Assembly (NCBI GenBank): GCA_039566865.1
Contig: CM076958.1
Coordinates: forward strand, 7,974,501-8,038,500
DNA: 64,000 nucleotides
Direction: 5' to 3'
DNA from: Aurelia coerulea
Taxonomy: Eukaryota; Cnidaria; Scyphozoa; Semaeostomeae; Ulmaridae
This document shows positions 36,560 through 47,769 of the stretch, one piece after another; position 1 is the first letter of the stretch; each line of letters starts with the position of its first letter. A program made the translations under genes and the position numbers. The notes under the pieces were generated by a model. It was not told the origin of the DNA. It did no database searches and saw nothing but the letters and a program-made list of their open reading frames with translations.

Positions 36560-38555
36560 TTTACAAAACGACTTGACAAATAGTTATTCTAACCACAGTA
36601 ATGACAATAATGAAACACTGATAAGCGACAGGCTCCACGACGAAACACTGAATGAACAAAAGAAACCAAGCGAACAAGACACACAACCAAAATCACAACA
36701 ACAAAACACGCAACAAACGGAAACAAAAGAGACCAAAACACTTAGAAACAGATACAGTCATCAACCTGTCTATAGTCGACCTTACAAACGCTGAATTATC
36801 ACTTCTCGCACATGGATTAACTTTTGCCCCACCCCACAGAAAATCGACTGGAACGAAATAAACGCTGGCCTAGCAGAATTCAAACGGAGACTGCGACTCA
36901 AGCATTACTTCCACGAAAATACAGAAACTGAAGATGACAGCACTGACAGAGACACATACACAGACAAAATGACAAAAAGATACAACAAGACTAGCAACTG
37001 GACACCACCAAGAAACTTAGACCCGTCACTGGACTCTTACATAAGATAACGTCGAAGACAACATAAACAACATACAACCCACACGCATATCAGACAACCT
37101 CACCAAAGACGAACGCACCGCACTGAAAACCTTATCCAAACGCACGGACATAATCATAAAACCGGCAGACAAAGGTTCAGGTACAGTTGTGATGGACAGA
37201 CAAATGTGCATAGGCGAATGCAACAGACAACTGGACGACACTAACTTTTACGAAAAACAAAACAAAAACATCACAAACAAAGTTACAACTACAGTAAAAC
37301 AATACTTACAAAAAATGAAACAGGACGAAAACATAGACAGCGATACATACAGTTACTTGACCCAACGTGAATCAAAATGCTCTAGGTTCTACATACTACC
37401 CAAGCTACACAAAAACAGAGACAAACTCCCTGGCAGACCTATCGTCTCTGCTAATGGCCACCCTACAGAACGCATCTCTGAATTCGTCCGTGACACCCTT
37501 AACGCTCTCGTCTTTAACTTCCATCCTTCCTTAAAGACAAAACTCACTTTCTAAATAAACTCTCTGATATCGGCACCCTTCCTCCTAATTCGCTTCTCGT
37601 TACTTTAGATGTATCTTCACTCTATACTAACATACCCCACGTTGAAGGCGTTCAGGCTGCCTGGGAGTACCTTGACAAATGCACCACACAAAATCCTCCC
37701 ACCCACACCATCTGTGACCTTATAGACATCATTTTACGCAATAAAAATGTTGAGTTTAACGGACAGTTCTACTTACAGAAACACGGCACAGCTATGGGCA
37801 CTCGCATGGCACCCCCATATGCAAATCCCTTTATTGGGGTCTTCGAAGAAAATGCCCTAAAAAACGCACCTCACAAGCCCCTTGTTTGGTGGCGTTACAT
37901 CGACCACATTTTTTTAATTTGGACTCACGGAGAGGAAAAACTCACAAAATTTATACGCACACTCAACAACATCCATCCCAACATCAAATTTACCAGTGAC
38001 ATATCTTCCACCAGCACACATTTCCTAGACGTCACAGTAATACTTAACAAAGACAACAGCATCTCGACAGACCTCTACGTCAAACCCACAGACACACACC
38101 AATACCTCCTCAGCACATCCGCCCACCCCAAACATACGAAACAGTCCATACCATACAGCCTTGCACTACGATTACGACGCATATGCTCCAACAATGACAC
38201 TCTTAAAAAACGCACAAAGCAACTGTTTACATACCTTACAAACAGAGGATACAAACGCAAACACGTACGTAACGAAATACGGAAGGCTTCCAAAATAACG
38301 CGACAATCCAGCTTACAAACGAAACAGAAAAGCGTAACAACAGAACGCCATTTGTGGTTACCTACCACCCTAGTGTACCACAATCAACGTCCATACTTAA
38401 CAGCAACTTGAACATATTACAAAACTCAACAAACTGTAAGGAAGTCTTCCCAGACCCACCGATACTTAGTAACCGCAGACCAAAAAATCTCAGGGAATAC
38501 TTGCTGCGCGCCAAAATTAAAAATGACGCCACCACCACTCCCAGAGGAATATCTA
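36560..38555 (+). pseudogene. Penelope-like retroelement, RT without endonuclease
   Basis: The N-terminal part (36750-37030; LTNAELSLLAHGLTFAP) shows several frame changes. From about 37150 the frame reads IIKPADKGSGTVVMD, then 37189-37554 has FYILPKLHKN and GRPIVSANGHPTE. After a frame change near 37550, motif A reads LVTLDVSSLYTNIPH, followed by GTAMGTRMAPPYAN. Motif C reads YIDHIFLIW: the second catalytic Asp of YIDD is His, so the RT should be inactive. The post-RT region continues into another frame (38354 onward; DPPILSNRRPKNLREYLL) and stops near 38555, where the tandem repeat begins. The GIY-YIG endonuclease expected next is absent. RT motif order and KLHK signature exclude non-LTR and LTR types. 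Confidence 0.9.
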
Positions 38556-39600
38556 AATGTCATGGAGCGGAAAATGGCTTCGAAGAAAAACATTGGAAGG
38601 CCAGAACACAATCGGTCTGGATAAAATCGCTTTTGAAGAAAATCGCCTTGCTCATACTTAACGAATCTTTTACAGTAAATAGACAACGAATTGCATAATG
38701 TAACTGCGAAATCCGTTTTTCAAAAACTCTGGTTTTAGAAATGTACCAATATTTTAAAAACTTCACGAGAAGAGGCATTGAGAGGAAATTTAGTTCGAAC
38801 GGAAACATTGCAAGGCCTCAACAATCGGTCTGGAAAAAGTTGTGTTTGAAGAAAATCGCCTGGCTCATACTTGACAAATGTTTTACAGTAAATAGACAAC
38901 GAATTGCATAATGTAACTGCGAAAACCGTTTTTCAAAAACTCTGGTTTTAGAAATGTGACGATATTTTGAAAACTTCACGAGAAGAGGCATTGAGAGGAA
39001 AATTAGTTCGAACGGAAACATTGCAAGGCCTCAACATTCGGTCTGAAAAAAGTTGTGTTTGAAGAAAATCGCCTGGCTCATACTTGACAAATGTTTTACA
39101 GTAAATAGACAAAGAATTGCATAATGTAACTGCGAAAACTGTTTTTCAAAAACTCTGGTTTTAAAAATGTACCAATATTTTAAAAACTTAATTAGAAGAG
39201 GCATGGAGCGGAAATGGCTTCGAAGAAAAACATTGGAAGGCCAGAACAATCGATCTGGAAAAAGTTGTTTTTGAGGAAAATCGCCTGGCTCATACTAAAC
39301 GAATTTTTTTACAGTATATAGACCACGAATTGCAGAATGCAACTGTGAAAACCACTTTTCCAAAACTTTGGTTTAAGAAATGTGGCGATATTAAGAAAAA
39401 ATATTGATAGAATAGGCATGGATAGGAATATGATTTCGAAGGGAAACATTGGAGGGCTATAACAATAGACCTAGAAGAAGTTATTTTGAAGAGGATCCTA
39501 GGCTCATACTGAGCAGCAAATAGACAACAAATTGTAAAAGGCAACTGTTAAAAATGCCTTTCATTAACTCTGGTTTTAGAAGTGTGGCAAAGTTAAAAGT
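38556..39600 (+). repeat. ~213 bp tandem repeat, about five units
   Basis: AATCGGTCTGG-like blocks occur at 38610, 38823, 39036, 39247 and 39464. Units share GAAGAAAATCGCCTGGCTCA, TTTACAGTAAATAGACAACG and TTTTTCAAAAACTCTGG. The first units are close to identical and the last is more diverged. Each unit also gives a ~70-codon minus frame, a repeat artefact and not a gene family. The array starts directly at the truncated 3' end of the Penelope-like element. Confidence 0.92.
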
Positions 39601-39669
39601 GCGACTGTTGCTTTCGAATTTTTCTCTTGGATTTTACAATTGCACCAAAATTTTACCGAAATTGTTTAA

Positions 39670-39795
39670 CTTCGCCACATTTCGAAAACCAGAGTTTTTG
39701 AAAAGCGGTTTTCGCAGTTGCATTTTGCGATTGGTTGTCTCTTTACTGTAGAAAATTCATTCAGTATGAGCCAGACAATCTCATTTAAAATTTTT
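39670..39795 (-). repeat. Inverted partial unit of the ~213 bp repeat
   Basis: The reverse complement matches the CTGGCTCATACT to TCTGGTTTT part of the array. With the last forward unit (ending about 39600) it makes a hairpin around a ~70-80 base centre. Confidence 0.85.
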
Positions 39796-39977
39796 TTTTC
39801 TAGGTTGATTGTTAGGCTGAAAAGGCCACAATAATCTAAAAACGATTAAGAAATAGTTGGCTCAATTTTTCCAATATTGAGAAGTTGTGCTGACTGCATG
39901 AAAAGCTTAGAAACTTTTGTTAACTGCAGCTTTAATTTCCCAGGACTCGCAAGTCAAATATTTTTTGACAGTTACAG
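39796..39977. other. Spacer, nothing recognised
   Basis: Short AT-rich stretch between the inverted repeat unit and the MITE. Confidence 0.5.
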
Positions 39978-39979
39978 TA

Positions 39980-40521
39980 CACTCTTTTCTTTTTATAAGA
40001 ATAATGTTTATAAGAATATTCAGGCTCAGAATCATCCAATTTTTAAGAATATTATAAGAATATTGCCAGCCTCAGCTCAGCTGGCATATATGTGTCTCAT
40101 TTTTCAGCAGTTGCCTGGCAGAGAATCGCATAGCCTACGCGTAGACCCATTATCCCAAAGAAGGAAAGGGTCTACGAAACAAAGAGCAAAAGCTTGCTAC
40201 TGAGGTTTCTAGATTTCTGGAAACTTAATTTATGCAGCCTTTGTTTCAACCATAGAAACATTTCTATTTCTATGGCTTCATCGCGTTTCACAATTAATTT
40301 TAAAAGGGGATTAGAATGATTAATTGGGCGGCCGTAGCAAGCCTTTGCTCTTTGTTTCGTAGACCCTTTCCTCCTTTGGGATAATGGGTCTACTACGCGT
40401 AGGTTAAGAATCGCATGACTGACATAAATACTTTAAGAATATGTTCAGGCTCAAAACGAAACTTTCTTAAGAATATCGAGGCTGGACAAAATTTAAAATA
40501 TTCTTAATAAAAAAAAGAGTG
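39980..40521. mobile_element. TA-flanked MITE, AAGAATAT variant of the AAGAAACT family
   Basis: Ends CACTCTTTTCTTTTTATAAG and CTTAATAAAAAAAAGAGTG are imperfect inverted repeats flanked by TA at 39978-39979 and 40522-40523. Subterminal units read AAGAATATT where relatives have AAGAAACT. It is interrupted by the element at 40132-40406; without that it is 257 bases plus one target duplication. Confidence 0.85.
40132..40406. mobile_element. 275 bp foldback element with 10 bp TSD, inside a MITE
   Basis: Inverted arms of about 70 bases start CCTACGCGTAGACCCATTAT (left) and end with the reverse complement, carrying a small TAG insertion, on the right. The arms include GTCTACGAAACAAAGAGCAA. AGAATCGCAT is duplicated at 40122-40131 and 40407-40416. 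A 9-10 bp duplication with long arms points to a Mutator-like MITE (inference). Confidence 0.85.
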
Positions 40522-40523
40522 TA

Positions 40524-40867
40524 TTGACAATCTTAACAAAAGTTTTCTTAGATTTAAAACAAAATGAGCATTGAAAGTTTCTGAGCAATTTCTTAATGAG
40601 TTACTAAAGAATATCTTATCGGTGGGGATCTCCTGAATCTTATTAAACATTTCGTTTCAAATTCCTACACAAAAAGTGGCAAACTTGAGATGTTTGGGAG
40701 GGGGAAACTGCCCCTCAATTCTCGCCAAAAAGGCGGAATATGTAGTAGCAAATACGATGGATTTCTTGGCAATTTCAGGCCTGAGTTGGAAACTTTACTA
40801 TTCTCTCTCCCCAGCGATTTGAAAACTGAATTTCCTTCACCCAACTCTAGTTTCTTGATTGTTTTGG
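40524..40867. other. No gene recognised
   Basis: A plus frame at 40690-40890 has no motif and crosses into the next element. Confidence 0.5.
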
Positions 40868-40871
40868 TTAA

Positions 40872-42197
40872 GGTGGATACCTGGTATTAAAACATGGAAA
40901 ATCCAAATTTTTACTGTTTTCTAGTTTTGGTAGTTTCTAAAAGCAAATTTAATGCAGAATCAGATTATTGACTTAGTTAATGCCTTTTCGGTGTTATTTC
41001 TTGCTTATGATGTAAAATAACCTGACCACTCTTTGACAAACTCCTTCGTAACACCTTAGCAACGCAAGAAGTTGCCTAAATGAAATTAACAAAATTACTT
41101 TGATCATATTTTGTATCCCTATGATGGCTAGAAGACCATTTGGTTGGTTTACCTGTGCCTATTGGCCAGCCTTGTATTGAAAAGGAGGCACTAAGTAAAT
41201 GCTTTCCCAACTTTTTAGACTTTTCATCATGTACAGTTCATCCATTGCTCCAAAGAACATTTCGTAAAGAATTTATGGCATGTGAATTGTCAAGAACAAG
41301 CGAAAGAGAGTGGAAGTTTCGAAGAAACTGCGATGGGAATTCAAAGGAAACCAACATATTAATTTATGTGTAAAGAACAGCATCCAAGTAGGCCAAGAAG
41401 AAGCTCTAACATACAACCCAACAAGGGAGGAGAGTGGCCTAAAAAACAGAAAAGGCCTAACGTTGAACCTGCCTCATCTTGTACACCAAAGTGACTAAAG
41501 AAGGGTTTGAGACTGACAAGAAGCTGAATTTTAACTTTTTAATGAGCTTCAAGATCTTCAAGAACATCTTTGAACATCTTTTGTTCCTTCCCCAATTTGC
41601 TGCTGTCGTAAAACAATTTCCGTTGACACGCACAGTGAAAGGATATTGTATTGAACATGTGTAGAAACTTTAACCTCAATTTTCTCAAAACCAACTTTTT
41701 CATCATTTAAATTTTTTTGAACATTCATAACTTTGGACCAACTCTATCAATTTACATCCAGTTTTCAGTTTTAGATCCCTGTGCAAGTGGAGAAGGTCAC
41801 TTCACCAGAAAATTTCAAAGTTTATAATTAGAATGATTACCTATTATCGAAAATCAATGATGAACGACCAAGAAATATCAATAATTCCACAATCTAGAGA
41901 TTTTTTTCAAGAATTTAGCAGTTATCATGGATTTTTCTGGTGGGGTGCCCTACAGCTACCTTTTGTGCTCATTTCTATTTGAGAATTCCTTTCAATGGTC
42001 CTGTTGAATTTCCAGGGTTTCCGTTCAAAGAGAACAACATTTTTTTCCTAGTTATGCAAATTAACACGTGATTAATTGTGCAAATTAGAAAAAAATGTCA
42101 TTAATTAACTCAACTTTCCAAGTGTTTTCCAATGATGCATAAAGATAAAGAATAGCATCCCCAGGGAAGAATTTCATTCTAATACCAGGTATCCACC
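40872..42197. mobile_element. 1326 bp TTAA-flanked element
   Basis: Ends GGTGGATACCTGGTATTA and TAATACCAGGTATCCACC are perfect inverted repeats. TTAA lies on both sides (40868-40871, 42198-42201), as in piggyBac and Kolobok elements. Plus frames at 41140-41373 and 41310-41664 have no transposase motif. Probably non-autonomous. Confidence 0.88.
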
Positions 42198-42201
42198 TTA
42201 A

Positions 42202-42610
42202 TCTAAGAGATGAGAGTTTTCTATAACTTCCTATGAAAAATACGTGCAGTGTAAAGGCTCTGTGAAACCTTTTAGCAACATGCATTTTGATCACCAAGCT
42301 AGGGATATTTGTATGACTGTATCAGCAGAACTCAGACGGAGGCGGAGCTCTCGAATGACAAAAAAATCTGTTGTAGATTAGATGATAGGGAATGTCGAGA
42401 AGATTGACATGTTTCTCAAAGTTGGATTGTATCCATATTGAAGTGTTTTTTGAAACTTGTTGGGGAGATGAGATCGGGTTTGTTCGCGGAAATTAAATGT
42501 CCCCCCGTGCATACAGTAGATACGCATGCGTATTAGCAATTTTAACATCGATACGTTGCAGCCCCCGTCTATTATCCACAACAAACCATTACGGCTGCTG
42601 AATTATTTTG
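42202..42610. other. No gene recognised; ATACGCATGCGTAT palindrome
   Basis: Includes a perfect 14-base palindrome ATACGCATGCGTAT near 42518-42531, and a related CGCATGCGCATCTACC block near 43043. Confidence 0.5.
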
Positions 42611-42611
42611 T

Positions 42612-42692
42612 TGTAACGGCCGATTGGCAAAGCGAGCTCCTCACACGCCGGCAACCCGAGTTCGAATCCCTCTGGGAGTAACACTTTAATTT
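42612..42692 (+). repeat. tRNA-like sequence, probable SINE head or tRNA pseudogene
   Basis: GATTGGCAAAGCGAGC resembles the internal A box and GAGTTCGAATCCC the B box of a tRNA promoter, at a tRNA-like distance. The T stem does not pair well (two or three mismatches), so this is not a functional tRNA. Confidence 0.4.
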
Positions 42693-43134
42693 ATAATTTT
42701 TTTCTTCGCGTCCCTGCTTGTTCTGCTAGTGCAATCTGGTATGAGCATCATATTCTGAGCAAGCAACGGGCTTTAAACCAAAACCAACCCCACGTTTAGG
42801 CTAATTGGACAAGAGCAAAGAGGCATCGCACCACTTGGACCGACGGGTATTTGTCTCACGACACAAGCACTCTACAGCATACTGTGTCGAGCTGTGTGCT
42901 GTTGTTTCCCTGCTTACCCCTGATAACAACGAATGAAAATTGCCGTGAAGTGTCCTAATTTTGCGGGAAACTCTCCGTAATTTTTATTTTCCTTGTTATT
43001 CCTTGTTAGAACTCTAGTAGTAATTCAAAACCTAACTGTAATACGCATGCGCATCTACCGCAAGAACCAGATAGCTCTGTGAACAAACCACTTACGCTTT
43101 TGTTCTACACAATAGAATCGAGACCTCGTCTCCC
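42693..43134. other. No gene recognised
   Basis: Unique-looking sequence between the tRNA-like block and the next TTAA element. Confidence 0.5.
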
Positions 43135-43138
43135 TTAA

Positions 43139-44721
43139 GGCCCTAGTAGCCCTTAGAACCGTTTTGCGCATGCATGATTTTCAAAATCATATTGCTCAAA
43201 AGTTATAGTTGATAACTGTACAAACCTATACATTTTCTGAATCCAAATTTAATGATGTTTCAGAAAATGGAGCCAAAAATCAAAAATGGGCTAACTGTAA
43301 CAAATCTGAACCTGTTGAACAACAAGTGCCATTTTATTACCGCAGACAGGTCTAGAAAAGATTGAAGTGATATCTTTTATTCTACATTTAAATTTCATCA
43401 TGGAAACCTATGAGCAAGAGTACTTGATGGTTTTGAATGGATTCAAATTTTGATATCAGAGCCCAAAAAAGCATTTCAGATTTTTTTTCGAAAGACATGA
43501 TTTTGGTGCAGATGTGGCATGAAATATTTTTTTCCAAAATAGATATAAAAAATCTAAACCATTCAAAACAATCAACTACAAAAGAAGGATAAATCCTGAA
43601 AATTTCATGTAATTATGTTATTCCTATCTGGAATTATCCTTTCTCAAGTCCGAAAATCTTCATTTTGAGTAATCGCATGTTTTATACAAAGACCCCAAAA
43701 AGAAGCAAATTTGCCACTTCCACCACAAACAAATTACAATTTGTGAAGTAATTTTTCTGCAAATGGGTCTTTGATGGCATAAACATGACTTTAAAAGATC
43801 ATACACCATATGTCTCTCCTTCAATTTCTCTAAATGCCTCTTTTATGAAGTTCCAAGATACTGATACTGCAGTACAACTCTTATACACTTCTCTTTTCTA
43901 TCCTAGCCTTCCCTAACAGTTTGACTCTTTCTTTGTGTTTCTTTCAACCCTTGTGTTGGGACATCAGGACATCATCTTCTCACACATAACTTCTTTGGTA
44001 GAAATGTGTTATCTATGTGTATCAAGTTTCCACGTTGAAACACTTTCCGTAATGCTGTTGGTAAGGTAAGCCATCATCCTAACACCAATGAAACTGCTGC
44101 TCAGAATCTTGTTCTTGTGAAATTAAAGTCTCTTTCGTTCCCTCTTGCAAAATGCTGCTACAGGGCCTAAGAACTTTTGCCATAAACTCGTGGTTTGAAT
44201 CCCTTCTTTTATCAACTTTATTCGCTACAAGGTCTTCTCCTGTTATTTCAAAAACCATCCTTGATTAACTGTTCATTTCCAATGCAGGGAAACTGCTGCT
44301 TCAATTCACTTTCTCTTGGTCCAAGAACTCTTGCTCAAAACAAACCAAACCAAGCCAAGGAAGCCAAAGTAAAGTTTCCTGTCTTGTCTCTCTGTAGCAT
44401 CAGCAACAACAGTGAAGATCAAAACCGCTGACCAATGTGTCATTGGAATGAAATAGTGGGAAATTTGAACTTCTATTTTGACCGGGTAGTCACAGAGAAG
44501 CGCAGAGAAGATCACCCTGAGAAATTGTATAGGCCTGTATAGCGGAAATAGATAAAGGGATTTATTGCTCTGACCAGTCGATCTTAAAATGATCATATCT
44601 CTGAAAATATGGCAGGTAAAGCAAAACGGATTATTTCATTGAAAAGCTGACGAAATATCCTTTCATATATATTTTTTCCGATTTTTCGACCAATTTTTTA
44701 TTTTTAAGGGCTACTAGGGCC
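43139..44721. mobile_element. 1583 bp TTAA-flanked element
   Basis: Ends GGCCCTAGTAGCCC and GGGCTACTAGGGCC (the extended arms include TTAAGG) are inverted repeats with TTAA at 43135-43138 and 44722-44725. Internal frames (44195-44431 plus, 44306-44596 minus) show no motif. Same duplication type as 40872-42197 but different terminal sequence, so a different family. Confidence 0.85.
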
Positions 44722-44725
44722 TTAA

Positions 44726-45326
44726 GGTTTGCAGCTGAAGTTAACCACCACCCAATCTAAAAGACTCGCATCGTTTTATGATCGCTCCTTGAAAATAGTA
44801 CAAGGAAACTCATCCACTGAGTCAGACATTCTATCCGTTGTGAATGCAAATAACATTCGAGCATGTAAACTCGTCCGCAAGTGTGTAGACAGGGAAGCAT
44901 GTGATATTTTTCAAGGGTACTTTGAAGTCCAAGAACACGAAACGAAGACAAGGAATAATCAATGTTTGCTAAAACTCCCCAAAATTAAGACTGAATATGC
45001 TCGCAAGTCCTTTCGCTTCATGGGTGCTAAAATCTATAACAAACTGCCTATTGACATAAGAAAAACTGAATCTTTCAACGAGTACAATAAACTTATCAAG
45101 AAACATTTTGGCTGAACAGTTTTTGAATTTTTTATGTAATACATCTTATCACCGTTGTAAATAGCTCTAAATCAATACCAATGTAAGTTTTTAGGATTTT
45201 ACTGTTTTTCCTTTTTTTACTTTAATTTAATCAGGACACACGTTGATAACAGCATTACATGTTGAAGTGTAAATTCCTGTATAAAGATTCGTATTATTAT
45301 TATCATTATTATTATTATTACATATA
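44726..45326 (+). pseudogene. Non-LTR element C, C-terminal end with (ATT)n tail
   Basis: The plus frame 44729-45115 reads through RLASFYDRSLKIVQG to the C-terminal signature FRFMGAKIYNKLPIDIRKTE, then stops. The 3' UTR ends in an (ATT)n tract near 45290-45322, the usual end of this type of element. The RT is missing; the copy is 5' truncated or cut by the TTAA element, which abuts it. Confidence 0.8.
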
Positions 45327-45607
45327 AACAGACGCACCAGCGAAGATGATGGTTACGTCATTGCCCACCGACATCCCTTAAGATCTTCGCGCATGCTCAT
45401 GAGAGCTATGCACACAAAGACGAAAAAGATGGCACGTTGGGTGCGGCAAATTCGTCTGTTGGTATGGAAAAATTTTATTCTACAGGTACGTTGATTTCTC
45501 ATTGTATTTGGTAAGATGTATGGTCTTATATGCTCTATATGTCCGTGTCTTTGCTTTACACTTCGTGTAGGTTTTCTTTTCAAATTCTCTGTACGTTTTG
45601 AAGGTGT
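45327..45607. other. No gene recognised
   Basis: Short frame at 45353-45583 (minus) has no motif. Confidence 0.5.
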
Positions 45608-45690
45608 TGTGGCGCGCAGTGGTGTAGTCTAACCCTCGGACTTTGCAGCCAGAATAGTCAGGCGGACAGGGTTCGATATCAGCAGGTAGA
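45608..45690 (+). repeat. tRNA-like sequence, probable SINE remnant
   Basis: CAGTGGTGTAGTCTAACCCT resembles an A box region, CTCGGACTTTGCAGCC an anticodon arm, and CAGGGTTCGATATC a B box. The spacing is somewhat longer than in a tRNA and the ends do not pair clearly. Confidence 0.45.
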
Positions 45691-45699
45691 GCCTCACCA

Positions 45700-45860
45700 C
45701 TTGGATCTTTCTAATCCTAATGGATCTTTCAAAAGCCTTTGACTGCATTCCACATGATTTGCTTATTGCAAAATTACATGCATATGGATTCGAAGAATAC
45801 GCGCTTGTTCTCACCTACTCTTATCTCAAACGACGGAAACAAAGTGTACGGATAAATTAT
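45700..45860 (+). pseudogene. Non-LTR element D, part 1: RT motif A
   Basis: The plus frame carries [19 protein letters not shown], the RT motif A of jockey/CR1-type elements, then [11 protein letters not shown] and [14 protein letters not shown], where it is cut. The frame resumes at 49704 with motif B. 5' truncated upstream of 45700. Confidence 0.9.
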
Positions 45861-47224
45861 ACGTAGAGGGGTATCGCCCTTTTTTTGGAGCGCTTTCGTA
45901 AGGAGAGCAGGTTTTCACAATATAAAACAAAATTTTTGAATAAGGCTTACAATGAGTATGATCATCTACTCTTCCTCTCCCTTTTCTGTGAATCTTGTGA
46001 CTAATTGTGATTTCAATTTGCCATAATATCAGTTTTAATGGCGAGAGGTCTGAGCGGCCTAATTTCAAAAGGTCGCCCTTTTGGCCCTAGGATAATTGTT
46101 AAAGGAGCCATAGCAACGCATCGTGATGGTTTCAAATTGCCTGACGAAAACGAGGTTCGAGCATGTGACATAGCACGAGCTCATACAGAACACAGGTGCA
46201 CCATTAGGGCGATTTAGGCTCGAGAGAATGCTCTGATAATCGACGGCAACTGTAATCCACGGGTCAACAGGTCATGTAATCGGCGGGTCGCCAGGTCACC
46301 AGGTCATGTAATCCACGGGTCACTATATTTGCGGCTGGTGGCCAAGCGGCTATAGCTACGAGCATTCTTGCATATACTGGTCTGCGTAAGATCAAGGTGG
46401 CATCGCTCTTTCTTTGCTAATGCCCACGCATGATGCTCTTTGAAAGAATTTAAAGAATTCATGCAAGTCGTTAGAGACCAAGGTTAGAAACCATTAATTG
46501 ATACCAAGGCAGATAATGGACTTTTTCCATGTGTCACACTGCATGAGATTGGAATTTGACCTTGAGTTATTGAATAAGACAAAAAGAAGCAAATCTATTA
46601 TCATCCAAGTCTGAAACACATGAAACACTGAAAGCAAATATCTCTTTAGAATGCCCTGTGCATTATACTAGTACTAGCTAATCTAGTTACCGCTGATTTA
46701 TGAAGTTATCTGTGTCGGCCTCCTTTGCTTCAAATTGAAAGGACTGCTCAGTCAAAATCACAGTGTTCGTAATCGTAAATCGTACGAGATTTTTTGAGAG
46801 CAAAGGATTTTTACAGATTTGTGATGATTTTTCTAGAAAATAAAAGAATTTTTTCCAAAGGTGTACGATATTTTTTGGGAATGAAATGCCCCTCGAGGGA
46901 AACATCACAGTACTACCTTTATCAAGGCCAAAAATTTTTTTTTTGGTTGAGAGACTTGCAAGTTGTTTATGAAAGAAAATAGCGAATCATGACTCACCTT
47001 ATTGCCCCATTCGGCACCATGTTTCTTCCAACGACAACGGCAATCTTTCCAGCGACAATCGGATGACGACGTTTGTTTCTTGTTTCTAAACAACAGTACC
47101 TTTTACCTCCTCTATGCTTTTACGGACCAGTTTGTGTAGGAATGCACAGTGGACCCAGAATGCTAAGTTTTGGAAATAAGTCTTTAAAACAGGAATATGG
47201 CAAGATAATATGGTGATTTATAAT

Positions 47225-47725
47225 CAATCGAAAGATATAAAAAAGCGGAGTTTGAAAACTGAGACAAATTTGAATTTTGGGGTAAGAAAAGGGGGTTTAG
47301 TCCCCTGGGAATTCTAGCAACTTCTTTGTTTCGAATCTTGCAAACATCAATCTTATATCATCTGAGAGTCCATTATCTCCTGATGCCAAATCTGAAAACC
47401 GCATGTTCATATCATTTGTGCTTCTAAAGTTATAAGTCATATTTAACAGACAGATAATAGATATATCTGCTATGGGCAGTAACCTACACTAGGATTCAAT
47501 CTTTGGTAAATAATTCCAAAATGATGCAATTTACAAGAAATTGAACTACATATTCGAAATCAGGAGCAAATGTGCTTGCAAATGATGTAAGATTGGTGTC
47601 GGTACGATATGAAACAAAAAAGTTGCTAGAATTCCCAGGGGACTAAAGCCCCTTTTCTTACCTCAAAATTCGAATTCATGTCGATTTTCAAACTCCGCTC
47701 TTTGAGATCTTTCTATGGATACCTG
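47225..47725. repeat. ~500 bp foldback sequence with ~115 bp arms
   Basis: Left arm 47225-47340 and right arm 47605-47725 are inverted copies sharing AGCGGAGTTTGAAAA, GTAAGAAAAGGGG and TTTAGTCCCCTGGGAATTCT. No clear target duplication. Confidence 0.85.
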
Positions 47726-47769
47726 TTTGATCATACTTTGATGAAAATTACAAACTTTATAGCAAAAAT

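Noticed and set aside
38560..39249. Series of similar minus-strand frames that look like a small paralogous gene family
   Set aside because: They are the same frame in successive ~213 bp tandem units; there is no independent coding evidence.
46331..46362. tRNA gene suggested by TGGCCAAGCGG
   Set aside because: No B box at a suitable distance and no acceptor pairing; the block lies in the terminal repeat of a DNA element.
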